A DNA stretch of 64,000 bases from assembly GCF_900188425.1 (NCBI RefSeq), contig NZ_FZON01000023.1:1-64000 (forward strand), in the 5' to 3' direction. The stretch comes from Antarctobacter heliothermus. GTDB taxonomy: Bacteria; Pseudomonadota; Alphaproteobacteria; Rhodobacterales; Rhodobacteraceae. The notes beneath the pieces were generated by a model, which ran no database searches, was not told the DNA's origin, and was given only the letters and a program-made list of their open reading frames with translations. This document shows, in pieces, positions 18,458 through 29,006 of the stretch (positions within the stretch are counted from its first letter, which is position 1; each line of letters opens with the position of its first letter). The position numbers were made by a program, and so were the translations under genes.

Positions 18458-19924
18458 TTGAAACCGCAATCCCTCGCCCTGACGCAGGAGAATGCGACAC
18501 CGCTGCGGCTGTTCTGGCTGGCATCGCTGTCGATGATCCTGATCGTATCGCAATCCCTGATGGCCCATGCGCGCGGCGCGCCCGAAAGCTTTGCCGATCT
18601 GGCTGAGCGGATCAGCCCCGCCGTCGTGAACATCACCACCTCGACGACGGTTGCAGGCCGCAGCGGCCCGCGCGGCGTTGTGCCCGAAGGCAGCCCGTTC
18701 GAGGATTTCTTTCGTGAGTTCCAGGACCGTGGCGGCCCCGACCGTCCGCGCCGCTCTTCGGCGCTGGGTTCTGGCTTTGTCATTTCCGAAGACGGCTTTA
18801 TCGTGACCAACAACCACGTCATCGAAGGCGCGGATGAGATCACCATCGAATTCTTCGAGGGGTTCGAACTGCCTGCGACGCTGGTGGGCACCGACCCGAA
18901 CACCGACATTGCGCTGCTGAAGGTCGAGGCAGAGCGCCCGCTGGTCTATGTCAGCTTTGGCGACAGCGACACTGCCCGTGTGGGTGAGTGGGTGATGGCG
19001 ATGGGCAACCCGCTGGGACAGGGCTTTTCCGTCTCGGCCGGGATCGTGTCGGCGCGCAACCGCGCGCTGAGCGGCACCTATGACGACTACATCCAGACTG
19101 ACGCCGCCATCAACCGGGGCAACTCGGGCGGTCCGCTGTTCAACATGGCGGGTGAGGTGATCGGCGTGAACACCGCGATCCTGTCGCCCAACGGCGGCTC
19201 GATCGGCATCGGGTTCTCGATGGCGTCGAACGTGGTGACCAATGTGGTCGGCCAGTTGCAGGAGTTCGGCGAAACCCGCCGCGGCTGGCTGGGCGTGCGC
19301 ATCCAGGACGTCAGCGAAGACGTGGCCGATGCCCTGAGCCTGGCAGAGGCCAAGGGCGCGCTGGTGTCGAACGTCCCCGAGGGACCGGCGCTGGAGGCCG
19401 GTGTGGCCGCAGGTGACGTGATCCTGTCGTTTGACGGGGTCGAGGTCGAAGACACCCGGCAGCTGGTCCGCATCGTGGCCAACACACCGGTGGGCAAGAC
19501 AGTGCGCGTTGTGGTCAACCGCGATGGCGCGACGCAGACGCTGAAGGTCACGCTGGGCCGCCGGGAAGAGGCGCAGGGCGCCGTGCCCGCCGCCGCGCCG
19601 GTGATGCCGGACGCGCCGGAAGAGGTGCAGACCCTTGGCCTGACCCTCAGCCCGCTGACGGATGCGATCCGCTCTGAACTGGGTGTGCCTGCCGGCATGC
19701 AGGGTCTGGCGATCATGGATGTCGACGCCACGAGCGAGGCCTTTGAAAAGGGTCTGCGGGCCGGTGATGTGGTGACCGAAGCGGGTCAGCAGGCGGTCAG
19801 CAGCATCGAAGACCTGGAGGCGCGGATCGAAGAGGCCCGCGACGAGGGTCGCAAATCGATCCTGTTGCTGGTGCGCAGCGGCGGCGACCCGCGCTTTGTC
19901 GCGCTGAGCCTGTCTGACGGCTGA
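18458..19924 (+). CDS. degP: Do/DegP-family periplasmic serine endopeptidase
   Basis: A 488-residue periplasmic protease/chaperone with signal anchor (residues ~17-38), trypsin-like domain with catalytic H120 (TNNHVIEG), D150 (DPNTDIALLK) and S223 (RGNSGGPL), then two PDZ domains (~275-365 and ~385-485). The start is a TTG at 18458 with AAGGAG at ideal spacing; the frame extends 40 codons upstream without a ribosome site. Whether it is closer to DegP, DegQ or MucD cannot be decided by eye. A strong terminator follows. The context with hflKC fits envelope protein quality control. Confidence 0.92.
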   Translation: MKPQSLALTQENATPLRLFWLASLSMILIVSQSLMAHARGAPESFADLAERISPAVVNITTSTTVAGRSGPRGVVPEGSPFEDFFREFQDRGGPDRPRRSSALGSGFVISEDGFIVTNNHVIEGADEITIEFFEGFELPATLVGTDPNTDIALLKVEAERPLVYVSFGDSDTARVGEWVMAMGNPLGQGFSVSAGIVSARNRALSGTYDDYIQTDAAINRGNSGGPLFNMAGEVIGVNTAILSPNGGSIGIGFSMASNVVTNVVGQLQEFGETRRGWLGVRIQDVSEDVADALSLAEAKGALVSNVPEGPALEAGVAAGDVILSFDGVEVEDTRQLVRIVANTPVGKTVRVVVNRDGATQTLKVTLGRREEAQGAVPAAAPVMPDAPEEVQTLGLTLSPLTDAIRSELGVPAGMQGLAIMDVDATSEAFEKGLRAGDVVTEAGQQAVSSIEDLEARIEEARDEGRKSILLLVRSGGDPRFVALSLSDG

Positions 19925-19957
19925 GACGCGGATCACCTGCGCATGACGACACGAGAG

Positions 19958-19989
19958 CGGAGCGCCCCTTGGGGTGCTCCGTTTTTTTT
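19958..19989 (+). terminator. Rho-independent terminator after degP
   Basis: The stem 19958-19968 / 19971-19981 pairs over ~10 positions with one G-U and is followed by eight T (19982-19989). It lies 34 bases beyond the protease stop and closes the gor-hflKC-degP direction of transcription. Confidence 0.93.
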
Positions 19990-20115
19990 GTGCGGGTCGT
20001 GTTTTGGGTGGGGGCGACGTGTGCCGCGGATTATCGGGTGTGCTGACGGTTGGGGACGTTGATGCCTTGGACGGTGGCAATGGGGGGGCGTGGGGTCCGG
20101 CGGTCGGTTGAAGAC

Positions 20116-20679
20116 TTAGAGGGTGTCTTGCGCGGGTGGTTTTGCGGGCAGTTCGACCGCAACCAGACCCAGCGCCCGCGCGGTTTCCAGCGAGAGCTGC
20201 GCGCTTTTCAAGCCGCGCTCTGACTGGTAGGCGCGCACGGCGGCAGTGGTCGGGGCGTCAAGTGTGCCGGTGACATTGCCCGCGAAATAGCCGCGCGCGG
20301 CCAGTGCCCGCTGGACCGAGGCGATGAACTCGGGTGTCATCTGTTCCGGGCAGGGGGCCTCGAACGTGATCTCGCCGCGTTCGCGGACGACGCGCGGCAC
20401 GGGCGCCTTGCGGTAGATCGGCGGGCGGATCACGGTGCCATCCTCGGCGATTTCCGCCTGCACCACCTGCACCTCGCCCATGACATGCTCATAGATCGCC
20501 GGTTGCACGTCGCGGGCGCGGCAGGTGCCGTCCTCTACATGTTCAGCCATGGGCGGTTGACCCTCGGGGGGCAGGGCATCACGGCTGACGGTCTGGCTGA
20601 CGGTCTGCGGGTCGCCACAGGCGGCAAGCGCGGTCAGCGCAGCCAGCAGCGCGGCCGGGGGCCTTGGGGGTCGGGACAT
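20116..20679 (-). CDS. Lipoprotein with peptidoglycan-binding-like domain
   Basis: A 187-residue protein with a lipoprotein signal (LLAALTALAAC; lipobox cysteine near residue 22). The C-terminal ~60 residues (EFIASVQRALAARGYFAGNVTGTLDAPTTAAVRAYQSERGL) form a PG_binding_1 repeat, which anchors proteins to the cell wall. The middle part has two cysteines and no recognised fold. The ATG at 20679 is chosen because the signal begins there; the frame continues upstream for 35 arginine-rich codons. Confidence 0.82.
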   Translation of the reverse strand: MSRPPRPPAALLAALTALAACGDPQTVSQTVSRDALPPEGQPPMAEHVEDGTCRARDVQPAIYEHVMGEVQVVQAEIAEDGTVIRPPIYRKAPVPRVVRERGEITFEAPCPEQMTPEFIASVQRALAARGYFAGNVTGTLDAPTTAAVRAYQSERGLKSAQLSLETARALGLVAVELPAKPPAQDTL

Positions 20680-20708
20680 CTCTGCTCGGGCCTCTTGTGT
20701 GCCTTTGA

Positions 20709-21604
<896 letters not shown>

Positions 21605-21605
<1 letters not shown>

Positions 21606-22360
21606 TGCGGACGGGGGCGCCGCGTCTGCCGGGGCGCCCTTGGCCCATGATCGCGCGCGGCGCGCGGGTGGCGCTGTGCCTGTGGCTGGTGTCTCCCGTG
21701 GCGGTTGTTGCGCAAGAGGCCGTCGCCGCGCGCTATGAAGGCGCGGTGACACGTTACCCGCACGGCGTTCTGGGCGACGAGATCGAATACGACACGCTGG
21801 CGGTGACCCTGTCGGACGGGCGCGTGCTGCGCCGCCGCTGGGACGCGCCGCTTGTGTTCGAAGACGTCGCCCCCCGGCTGTGGGATGTGACCGGCGACGG
21901 GCTGCCGGAAATCGTCACGGTAGAGAGTCACGAAACGCGCGGCGCGCGGCTGGCGGTCTGGGCGGTCACGGAGGGCAGTCTGGACCCGCTGGCGGCGACG
22001 CCGTTTATCGGCCAGCGGTTCCGCTGGCTGGCACCGATCGGGGCGGCGGATCTGGACGGCGACGGCGCGATAGAGATCGCCTATGTCGACCGCCCTCATC
22101 TGGCCAAGACCCTGCGCATCTGGCGCTTTGCTGAGGGCGCGCTGACCGAGGTTGCGGCGGCCCCGGGGGTCACCAACCACCGGATCGGTTGGGATTATAT
22201 CGCGGGTGGGCTGCGCACCTGCGGCGACGGGCCAGAGATGATCCTTGCCAGTGGCGACTGGGCGCGGGTCGTTGCGGTGCGTTTCGACGGCACTGTCAGC
22301 TCGCACGATCTTGGACCCTACAGCGCCGACCGGATGGCCGCTGCCCTGACCTGCCACTGA
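21605..22360 (+). CDS. Secreted FG-GAP/VCBS-type repeat protein
   Basis: A 251-residue protein with a signal peptide (hydrophobic ARVALCLWLVSPVAVVAQ, cleavage ~ residue 37). It contains two clear calcium-binding FG-GAP loops, DVTGDGLPEIV and DLDGDGAIEIAY, and a weaker third, consistent with half of a beta-propeller. The start overlaps the ferredoxin stop (TGATG). Function unknown; a role beside ferredoxin is not obvious. Confidence 0.8.
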
Positions 22361-22539
22361 CCGGAATTTTCGGCGCTGCGCTATGCGGCTTCTTCTGGCT
22401 AAAAATATCCCGGGGGTGAGGCCGCAGGCCGAGGGGGATTTGTTCAGTGCACGCCTCTGGCGTGACGCCCCCTTGCCCCGACCTGCCAGGTACGATTGGG
22501 GCTTTGCTTTCGCCGTCGCGCGAATTACCCCTGTCGGCC

Positions 22540-23355
22540 ATGAAAATACTCTTTCTTGGCGATGTCATGGGCCGCGCGGGGCGGCAGGGGATCACAGAGC
22601 GGCTGCCGGCCCTGCGCAGGGATTGGCGGCTGGATTTCGTGATCGTGAACGGCGAAAACGCCACCAATGGCGCGGGTCTGTCGGCGGAACACGCCAAGGC
22701 GATCTTTGAGGCGGGCGCAGATGTGGTCACGCTGGGCGATCATGCCTTCGATCAAAAGGAAATGCTGACCCATATCGAGGGCGACACCCGCGTCATCCGC
22801 CCGTTGAACATTGCCCGTCAGGCACCGGGGCGCGGGGCGGCGATGTACAAGGACGCGCGCGGGCGCAAGGTACTGGTGGCGCAGGCGCTGGGGCAGGTGT
22901 TCATGAGCCGCAACTACGACAGCCCCTTTGTCGCCATCGACGATCTGCTCAAGCGGCACCCGCTGGGCGGGCAGGCGCAGGCCATCGTGGTTGACATGCA
23001 CTGCGAGGCAACCTCGGAAAAGATGGGCATGGGCCATTTCTGCGACGGGCGCGCCAGTCTGGTGGTGGGCACACATACCCATGTGCCGACCTCGGACACG
23101 CAGATCCTGCCCGGCGGTACGGCGTTTCAGTCGGACGCGGGCATGTGCGGCGACTATAACTCGGTCATTGGCATGGACCCGGCAGAGCCGCTGCGTCGGT
23201 TCGTCAATGGCATGGGCAAGGGCAGGTTCAACCCCGCGCTGGGGGAGGCGACGCTATCGGGCGTTTATGTCGAAACCGACGACGCCACCGGCAAGGCCGT
23301 CATGGTCAAGATGGTTCGGCAGGGTGGGCGGCTGGAACAGTCCGGCCCCGCATGA
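22540..23355 (+). CDS. YmdB-family (TIGR00282) metallophosphoesterase
   Basis: A 271-residue dinuclear-metal phosphoesterase related to Bacillus YmdB (2',3'-cyclic nucleotide phosphodiesterase). Conserved blocks are LFLGDVMGRAGR (D8), NGENATNGAGL, VVTLGDHAFDQ, VDMHCEATSEK and VVGTHTHVPTSD. The ATG at 22540 begins the first metal-binding strand; the frame extends upstream without homology. The stop overlaps the next gene by four bases (ATGA). In alphaproteobacteria the cellular substrate is not established. Confidence 0.92.
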   Translation: MKILFLGDVMGRAGRQGITERLPALRRDWRLDFVIVNGENATNGAGLSAEHAKAIFEAGADVVTLGDHAFDQKEMLTHIEGDTRVIRPLNIARQAPGRGAAMYKDARGRKVLVAQALGQVFMSRNYDSPFVAIDDLLKRHPLGGQAQAIVVDMHCEATSEKMGMGHFCDGRASLVVGTHTHVPTSDTQILPGGTAFQSDAGMCGDYNSVIGMDPAEPLRRFVNGMGKGRFNPALGEATLSGVYVETDDATGKAVMVKMVRQGGRLEQSGPA

Positions 23356-24272
23356 CCCGGCTTTTGCCCTTTGCCACGCTGGTGGTGACGGGCGCAGCCT
23401 GGGGCGCGACGCAACCGCTGGCCAAGGTCGCGGTGTCTGAGGGCTATCGACATTTCGGTCTGATCTTTTGGCAGGCGATGCTGGTGGGACTGCTGCTGGG
23501 CATGCTGACGCTGATCAGGGGCAAACGCCTGCCGCTGCGACCGGCGGCCCTGCGACTGTATCTGTTTATCGCCGTGATCGGCACGGTTGCACCCGGCATC
23601 GCGTCGTATCAGGCGGCGGTGCATCTGCCGTCGGGCGTGCTGTCGATCCTGCTGAGTTCGGTGCCGATGTTCGCGTTGCCCATCGCGCTGGCGCTGGGGA
23701 CCGACCGGCTGTCGGCCGCGCGGGTGCTGGGCCTGCTTTTGGGCCTGGGCGGGGTCGCCCTGCTGGTGCTGCCGGAGGCAAGCCTGCCTGCGGGCACGCA
23801 GGCGGTCTGGATCGCCATCGCGCTGATCGCCTCGGCCTGTTACGCGCTGGAGGGCAATGTGGTCGACAAATGGGGCACGCAGGGGTTGGACGCGGTGCAG
23901 GTCCTGACCGGGGCCTCAATCCTGGGCGCGGCGCTGAGCCTGCCGCTTGCACTGGCAAGCGGTCAGTTCATCGTGCCGGATCTGCCGCTGGGGGCACCGG
24001 ACAAGGCGGTGATCGCCAGTGCGGCGCTGCACGGTTTTGCCTATTCCGCCTATGTCTGGCTGGTGGGTCGCGCGGGGGCGGTGTTTGCCGCGCAGGTCAG
24101 CTATCTTGTCACGCTGTTTGGCGTCACCTGGGCGATGCTGTTCCTGTCCGAGGCCTATGCCGGCTGGGTCTGGGTTGCGCTGATCCTGATGATGGCGGGC
24201 ATGACCCTTGTGCAGCCGCAGCGTAAACCGCTTGTACCCGCTCCGGCGTCAGGTCAGAATGCGGTCGGTTGA
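23352..24272 (+). CDS. EamA/DMT-family transporter
   Basis: A 306-residue membrane protein with about ten hydrophobic helices in two EamA halves (first half with TGAAWGATQPLAKVAV, second with GFAYSAYVWLVGRAGAVFAAQVSYLVTLFGV). Family members export amino acids or other metabolites; the substrate is unknown. The ATGA overlap with the phosphoesterase gene indicates co-translation. Confidence 0.88.
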   Translation: MTRLLPFATLVVTGAAWGATQPLAKVAVSEGYRHFGLIFWQAMLVGLLLGMLTLIRGKRLPLRPAALRLYLFIAVIGTVAPGIASYQAAVHLPSGVLSILLSSVPMFALPIALALGTDRLSAARVLGLLLGLGGVALLVLPEASLPAGTQAVWIAIALIASACYALEGNVVDKWGTQGLDAVQVLTGASILGAALSLPLALASGQFIVPDLPLGAPDKAVIASAALHGFAYSAYVWLVGRAGAVFAAQVSYLVTLFGVTWAMLFLSEAYAGWVWVALILMMAGMTLVQPQRKPLVPAPASGQNAVG

Positions 24273-24297
24273 GAGCGGGCGGTGAACTGAGCGAAAC

Positions 24298-26076
24298 ATG
24301 ATCGGGATCGAGCTGAGCCAGACAGGCCAAGCGGTGGTGACCCTTGCCGTCGTGGTCGCGATGTTCGTGCTGTTTGTGCGCGAGTCCTACCCGACCGAGG
24401 TCACAGCCATCGGCGGCGTGGCGGTGTTGCTGGTGATGGGCGCGCTGCCCTATGAGGCGGCGCTGGAGGTGCTGTCAAACCCCGCGCCCTGGACCATCGC
24501 GGCGATGTTTGTCGTCATGGGGGCCTTGGTGCGGACCGGGGCGCTGGATGCCTTTACCGGATACGCGCAGGATCAGGTTGCCAGACGTCCCCGGCGGGCG
24601 ATTGCGGGCATCCTGATGGTGGTCGTCGTGGCCTCTGCGGTGATGAACAACACCCCCGTGGTCGTCGTGATGTTGCCCATTTTTGTGCAGATCGCCAATT
24701 CGATGGGCATTGCGCCGTCAAAACTGCTGATCCCGCTCAGCTATGCGGCGATCCTTGGCGGCACACTGACGCTGATCGGCACCTCGACCAACCTGCTGGT
24801 CGATGGTGTCGCCCGCGCGCAGGGGATGGAGCCGTTCACCATCTTCGAGGTCACGCCGCTGGCGGTGATCCTGGTGGCCTGGGGCATGGTCTATCTGTTG
24901 TTCGTTGGCCGTTACCTGTTGCCGGACCGCACGTCGATGGCAGGCATGTTGTCGGACCGCTCGCGGATGAAGTTCTTTACCGAGGCGGTGATCCCGCCCG
25001 ACAGCAACCTGATCGGACGCGAGGTTCTGGGGGTTCAGCTGTTCAAACGCGAAGGTGTGCGCCTGATCGACGTGATCCGGGGCGACGAATCGCTGCGCCG
25101 CAACCTGCGGGGAGTCGAGCTGCGTGTGGGCGACCGGGTGGTGCTGCGCACCAAGATGAACGAGCTGCTGTCGCTGCAACGCAACAAGGAGTTGAAGCGC
25201 GTCGATCAGGTTTCGGCCAAGGAGACGACGACCGTCGAGGTGCTGATTACACCGGGCTGCAAGATGGTTGGCCGCAGTCTTGGCGCGCTGCGCCTGCGGC
25301 GTAAATTCGGGGTCTATCCGCTGGCGGTGCACCGGCGGAACCAGAACATCGGGCGACAGTTGGACGATCTGGTGGTGCGGGTGGGCGATACCCTGCTGCT
25401 GGAGGGCAACTCAGAGGACATCAAGCGGCTGGCGGACGAGATGGAACTGGTCGACGTGGCGCAGCCTTCGGCGCGGGCGTTTCGGCGCAGCCATGCCCCG
25501 ATTGCCCTGGTGGCGCTGGCCGGGATCGTGGTGCTGTCGGCCTTTGGCGTGGCGCCTATTCTGGCGCTGGCCGTGGTGGCGGTGGCGGTTGTCCTGCTGA
25601 CCCGTTGTATCGACGCGGATGAGGCGTTTTCCTTTGTCGAGGGGCAGTTGCTGGCGCTGATCTTTGCCATGCTGGCCATCGGTGCGGCGTTGCAGACCTC
25701 TGGCGCGGTGGAACTGATTGTCGGCGGGGTGGCCCCGTGGATGGCGAACCTGCCCGCGCCGGTGGTTATCTGGGCGGTTTACCTGATGACCAGCCTGCTG
25801 ACGGAAACCGTGTCGAACAACGCCGTGGCCGTGGTGGTGACGCCCATCGCGATCAGCCTTGCCGCCGCAATTGGCGTCGACCCGCGCCCCCTGGTGGTGG
25901 CGGTCATGGTTGCGGCCTCTTGCAGCTTTGCCACGCCGATTGGCTACCAGACCAACACTTTGGTTTACGGGCCGGGTGGGTATAAATTCTCGGACTTTTT
26001 CAAGGTTGGCCTGCCGCTGAACCTGAGCATCGGCGCGCTGGCCTCTGTCCTGATCCCGTTTTTCTGGCCGTTGTGA
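24298..26076 (+). CDS. SLC13/DASS-type permease with two TrkA-C domains
   Basis: A 592-residue permease. Membrane segments 1-210 and 395-592 flank a cytosolic region with two RCK-C (TrkA-C) domains (~225-300 and ~310-385, e.g. GREVLGVQLFKREGVRLIDVIRG). The ion-binding hairpins show as VVASAVMNNTPVVVVMLPI and TETVSNNAVAVVVTPIAI, and the LIGTSTNLL motif is typical of the family. Substrates of this subgroup include sulfate or other anions, but this is inference. It starts 25 bases after the DMT gene. Confidence 0.88.
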   Translation: MIGIELSQTGQAVVTLAVVVAMFVLFVRESYPTEVTAIGGVAVLLVMGALPYEAALEVLSNPAPWTIAAMFVVMGALVRTGALDAFTGYAQDQVARRPRRAIAGILMVVVVASAVMNNTPVVVVMLPIFVQIANSMGIAPSKLLIPLSYAAILGGTLTLIGTSTNLLVDGVARAQGMEPFTIFEVTPLAVILVAWGMVYLLFVGRYLLPDRTSMAGMLSDRSRMKFFTEAVIPPDSNLIGREVLGVQLFKREGVRLIDVIRGDESLRRNLRGVELRVGDRVVLRTKMNELLSLQRNKELKRVDQVSAKETTTVEVLITPGCKMVGRSLGALRLRRKFGVYPLAVHRRNQNIGRQLDDLVVRVGDTLLLEGNSEDIKRLADEMELVDVAQPSARAFRRSHAPIALVALAGIVVLSAFGVAPILALAVVAVAVVLLTRCIDADEAFSFVEGQLLALIFAMLAIGAALQTSGAVELIVGGVAPWMANLPAPVVIWAVYLMTSLLTETVSNNAVAVVVTPIAISLAAAIGVDPRPLVVAVMVAASCSFATPIGYQTNTLVYGPGGYKFSDFFKVGLPLNLSIGALASVLIPFFWPL

Positions 26077-26221
26077 TGTGGGCAAAGCCTGGCATGTGGT
26101 GTCTGCGCCGATCACCAAACTTGGCCGACCTTTGACAAGAGGCTGACGCACTGGACTGCGGCGGGCGACTGCGCATGTGATCGTGGTTGCGCAGAGACCG
26201 TCCGACAGGTGCCGAAAATCG

Positions 26222-27028
26222 TTATGCCGCTTGGGTGTATCCTCTGGCGGCCCAGGCGCGCGCGGGCAGGGCGACGGGGCCATCACCGCCAAGAGTTGTT
26301 TCCAGCCGGTCTTTCAGCTGTTGGCGGTGTGCGTCGGACAGGGTTCTGCAATAGCCGGGTGCGGGGCCCGCCCCCATTGTGAAGGGGTGCCAGAAGGCGT
26401 CGAAATCCTCAAATCGGGTTGTAACCTCGATAGGGATAACCTCTGTGCGCTTTAGCCCGGCTTCTTGGCACAGCCGGGTGAGGACATCCTGCGTGCAAAA
26501 CGGAAAGCGAGTGCTTTCGTCCAGATCGGACGCTTTTGGATCGACCTCGGCCGCCGCTTTCCAGAAGGCGTCGATAAAGCCCATGCCACCGCCGGGATAG
26601 TCCCATACATAGAAAGACAGCAGTCCGCCGGGCCGCAGGGCGCGGGACATGGCGGCAAGGGCGTCTTGTCTGTCGGGGATGAAGTTCAACACGAGGGCAG
26701 AGGTGACAATGTCGACAGAGGCGTCGTCAACCGCAAGCAGCGCTGCATCCGCGACCTTGAACCGCGCGCGCCGGTCGTCGGTCTGCGCCTTTGCATGGGC
26801 AATGAAATCGGGCGACTGGTCGATTGCAAGCACGGATCGCGGGGCCGCAGACGTCAGGATTGTCTGGGTCAGCGCCCCGGTGCCGCATCCCAGGTCAAGC
26901 CAGTCGGCGTCCGGCTTTGGCGTGAGCCATTCCACGAAACGAGCGGAGATCATCCGTATCCACCGACCCATGTAGTGCTCGTAACTCTGTCCGGCGGACC
27001 AGGCGTCGAATGCGTGTTGCGTCGGCAT
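26222..27028 (-). CDS. SAM-dependent methyltransferase
   Basis: A 268-residue class I methyltransferase. Motif I is WLDLGCGTGALTQTIL (~44-59), followed by VLAIDQSPDF (acidic residue binding ribose), VADAALLAV and DIVTSALVLNFI; a post-motif LRPGGLLSFYVWD completes the fold. The substrate is unknown. The ATG at 27028 has GGAGG at good spacing; the ATG four codons upstream overlaps that site and is rejected. Confidence 0.88.
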   Translation of the reverse strand: MPTQHAFDAWSAGQSYEHYMGRWIRMISARFVEWLTPKPDADWLDLGCGTGALTQTILTSAAPRSVLAIDQSPDFIAHAKAQTDDRRARFKVADAALLAVDDASVDIVTSALVLNFIPDRQDALAAMSRALRPGGLLSFYVWDYPGGGMGFIDAFWKAAAEVDPKASDLDESTRFPFCTQDVLTRLCQEAGLKRTEVIPIEVTTRFEDFDAFWHPFTMGAGPAPGYCRTLSDAHRQQLKDRLETTLGGDGPVALPARAWAARGYTQAA

Positions 27029-27263
27029 CGTATCCTCCATTGCGCCCGGTCGCCCTGAAAGTCAGAGCCATCCGTGAGCTACAATAGCACGTTCAACGGC
27101 AATTCGATTGTGTCTCACCCGACGCGCCCTTGGGGGATCCGGGGAAATGCGCGGCGTGGTCTAGGAGACAGGCGGGCCAGCGTGCCTTTTTTGCCCGGCG
27201 GGGCGACGGTGCCGCTGCGCGCCTGAATTACCGCGTTCCCCCAAGACATCCCTGTGCGACTTG

Positions 27264-27998
27264 TCACCCGAAGCGCTGGACAAACCCTTCGAGCAGGCGG
27301 GGTGGTTCGCTGACCTGTGCGGCGCGGCACATCTCTATCAGGGCGTCGGCCTCTTCGGGGGCGAAATAGCCCTTGTGACGGTAGATGCGGATGCGGGTTT
27401 CAAATTCGGAGGCGTCCGCCTCTGGGTGGAACTGGGTGGCGTAGACGTTCTGACCATAGCGGATCATCTGGTAGGGGCACGGCCCGGATGAGACGAGGTG
27501 AACCGCGCCGTTGGGCAGATGCTGGACCGCTTCCTTGTGGCCGACAAAGGCGTCGAACTGGCCGGGCAGGTCGGCGGTCAGCGGGTCTTGTGCGCCCTCG
27601 GGCGTGAGATGGCAGGTCACCGCGCCCACGGGTTCGCCAAACCGCACTTTGGACACTTCGGCGCCAAGGTGATGCGCAAGGATGCCGATGCCATAGCAGC
27701 AGCCCATGAAGGGAATGTCCTGCGCCGTGATCCTTGGCATCAGGCGCAGGATCGCCTCTTCGATGCGGCGCTCTACCGGGGCTTTCTTGGCGGGCGGATC
27801 GCTGACACAGCCGGGGCCGCCGCCGACGATCACGCCGGAATAGTCGGCGGGGTCCAGATCGGGGGGCAGATCCTCCTTGTCCAGGCAGATGCGGTGGACG
27901 CGATCCGCGGCCAGGCCCGAGGTGTCAAGCATGGCGCGGTATTCGGACGTGCTTGCCTCTGGTTCGGGGCGCAGCTGGAGGAGAAGGAACTTGCTCAT
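27264..27998 (-). CDS. Class I glutamine amidotransferase-like protein
   Basis: A 244-residue protein resembling the stand-alone GATase1 of the GMP-synthase type. The nucleophile elbow is [16 protein letters not shown] and the catalytic His-Glu is in ATQFHPEAD. An oxyanion segment [10 protein letters not shown] is visible. No synthetase domain is attached and none is adjacent, so the acceptor is unknown; related proteins are annotated as glutamine amidotransferases or gamma-glutamyl hydrolase-like. Confidence 0.87.
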   Translation of the reverse strand: MSKFLLLQLRPEPEASTSEYRAMLDTSGLAADRVHRICLDKEDLPPDLDPADYSGVIVGGGPGCVSDPPAKKAPVERRIEEAILRLMPRITAQDIPFMGCCYGIGILAHHLGAEVSKVRFGEPVGAVTCHLTPEGAQDPLTADLPGQFDAFVGHKEAVQHLPNGAVHLVSSGPCPYQMIRYGQNVYATQFHPEADASEFETRIRIYRHKGYFAPEEADALIEMCRAAQVSEPPRLLEGFVQRFG

Positions 27999-28115
27999 GC
28001 CCCAGCGCTAGCCCAGGTCAAGCCCCTGCGCAACGCCCGGACTTGGCAAGGGGGGCGGCGCTGGCATATAGAGGCGCGGATATCTCAAGACACCCGAGAA
28101 AGAGGCACACCGACC

Positions 28116-28865
28116 ATGGCCGGCCATTCCAAATGGGCAAACATCCAGCACCGCAAGGGCCGTCAGGACAAGATCCGGGCCAAGATCTTTTCGAAACTGT
28201 CGAAGGAGATCACCATCGCCGCCAAGATGGGCGATCCCGACCCCGAGAAAAACCCGCGCCTGCGGCTGGCGGTCAAGGAAGCCAAGGGGCAGTCGATGCC
28301 CAAGGACAACATCGAACGCGCCATCAAGAAGGCGACCGGCGGCGACGCCGAGGACTACGAGGAAATCCGCTATGAGGGCTATGGCCCCAATGGTGTGGCG
28401 GTGATCGTCGAGGCGATGACAGACAACCGCAACCGGACCGCGTCGACGGTGCGGTCGACCTTTGCCAAGAACGGCGGCAATCTGGGGGAGACCGGCTCTG
28501 TCGGGTTCATGTTCGAGCGCAAGGGAGAGATCATCTATCCCGCCTCCGTAGGTGATGCCGATACCGTCATGATGGCGGCGATCGAGGCGGGCGCAGAGGA
28601 CGTGGAAAGCTCGGACGAGGGCCATGTGATCTGGTGCGCCGACACCGATCTGAACGAGGTGTCCACCGCGCTGGAGGGTGAGCTGGGCGAGTCGGACTCG
28701 ACCAAGCTGGTGTGGAAGCCGACCACCACCACGGACATGGATCTGGACGGGATGCAATCGCTGATGCGGCTGATCGAGGCGCTGGAGGATGATGATGACG
28801 TCCAGCGTGTGACCGCCAACTTTGAGGCCTCGGATGAGGTTATGGCAAAGCTGGAAGAATCCTGA
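28116..28865 (+). CDS. yebC: YebC/PmpR (TACO1) family protein
   Basis: A 249-residue protein with the invariant start [18 protein letters not shown] and the [21 protein letters not shown] and [11 protein letters not shown] blocks. Members have been described as transcription regulators and, more recently, as factors assisting ribosomes at proline stretches. The frame extends far upstream but the family always begins at MAGHSK. A strong terminator follows. Confidence 0.96.
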   Translation: MAGHSKWANIQHRKGRQDKIRAKIFSKLSKEITIAAKMGDPDPEKNPRLRLAVKEAKGQSMPKDNIERAIKKATGGDAEDYEEIRYEGYGPNGVAVIVEAMTDNRNRTASTVRSTFAKNGGNLGETGSVGFMFERKGEIIYPASVGDADTVMMAAIEAGAEDVESSDEGHVIWCADTDLNEVSTALEGELGESDSTKLVWKPTTTTDMDLDGMQSLMRLIEALEDDDDVQRVTANFEASDEVMAKLEES

Positions 28866-28890
28866 TTTTTCGCGCCCTTTTGGACCTGAG

Positions 28891-28917
28891 AAAACCCCCG
28901 CTTTGGCGGGGGTTTTT
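28891..28917 (+). terminator. Rho-independent terminator after yebC
   Basis: An 11-bp perfect stem, 28891-28901 (AAAACCCCCGC) against 28906-28916, has a 4-nt loop and a T-tract, 26 bases after the yebC stop. The A-rich 5' arm makes it potentially bidirectional. Confidence 0.95.
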
Positions 28918-28933
28918 GTTTGAGTAATGGGCG

Positions 28934-29006
28934 TGTCCACGCGTGGACAGGATTGCGGTGACGTAAAATCAAGGGGTTACAGAGACGTTTTTACGCCGCG
29001 TTAAGG
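28934..29006. repeat. Palindrome-headed intergenic repeat, copy 2
   Basis: This begins with the 16-bp palindrome TGTCCACGCGTGGACA and continues with ATCAAGGG, TTACAGAGACG and TTTACG at exactly the same spacing as the copy at 11563-11635. It lies 17 bases after the yebC terminator and immediately before the non-coding left flank of the AT-rich island. Confidence 0.8.
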
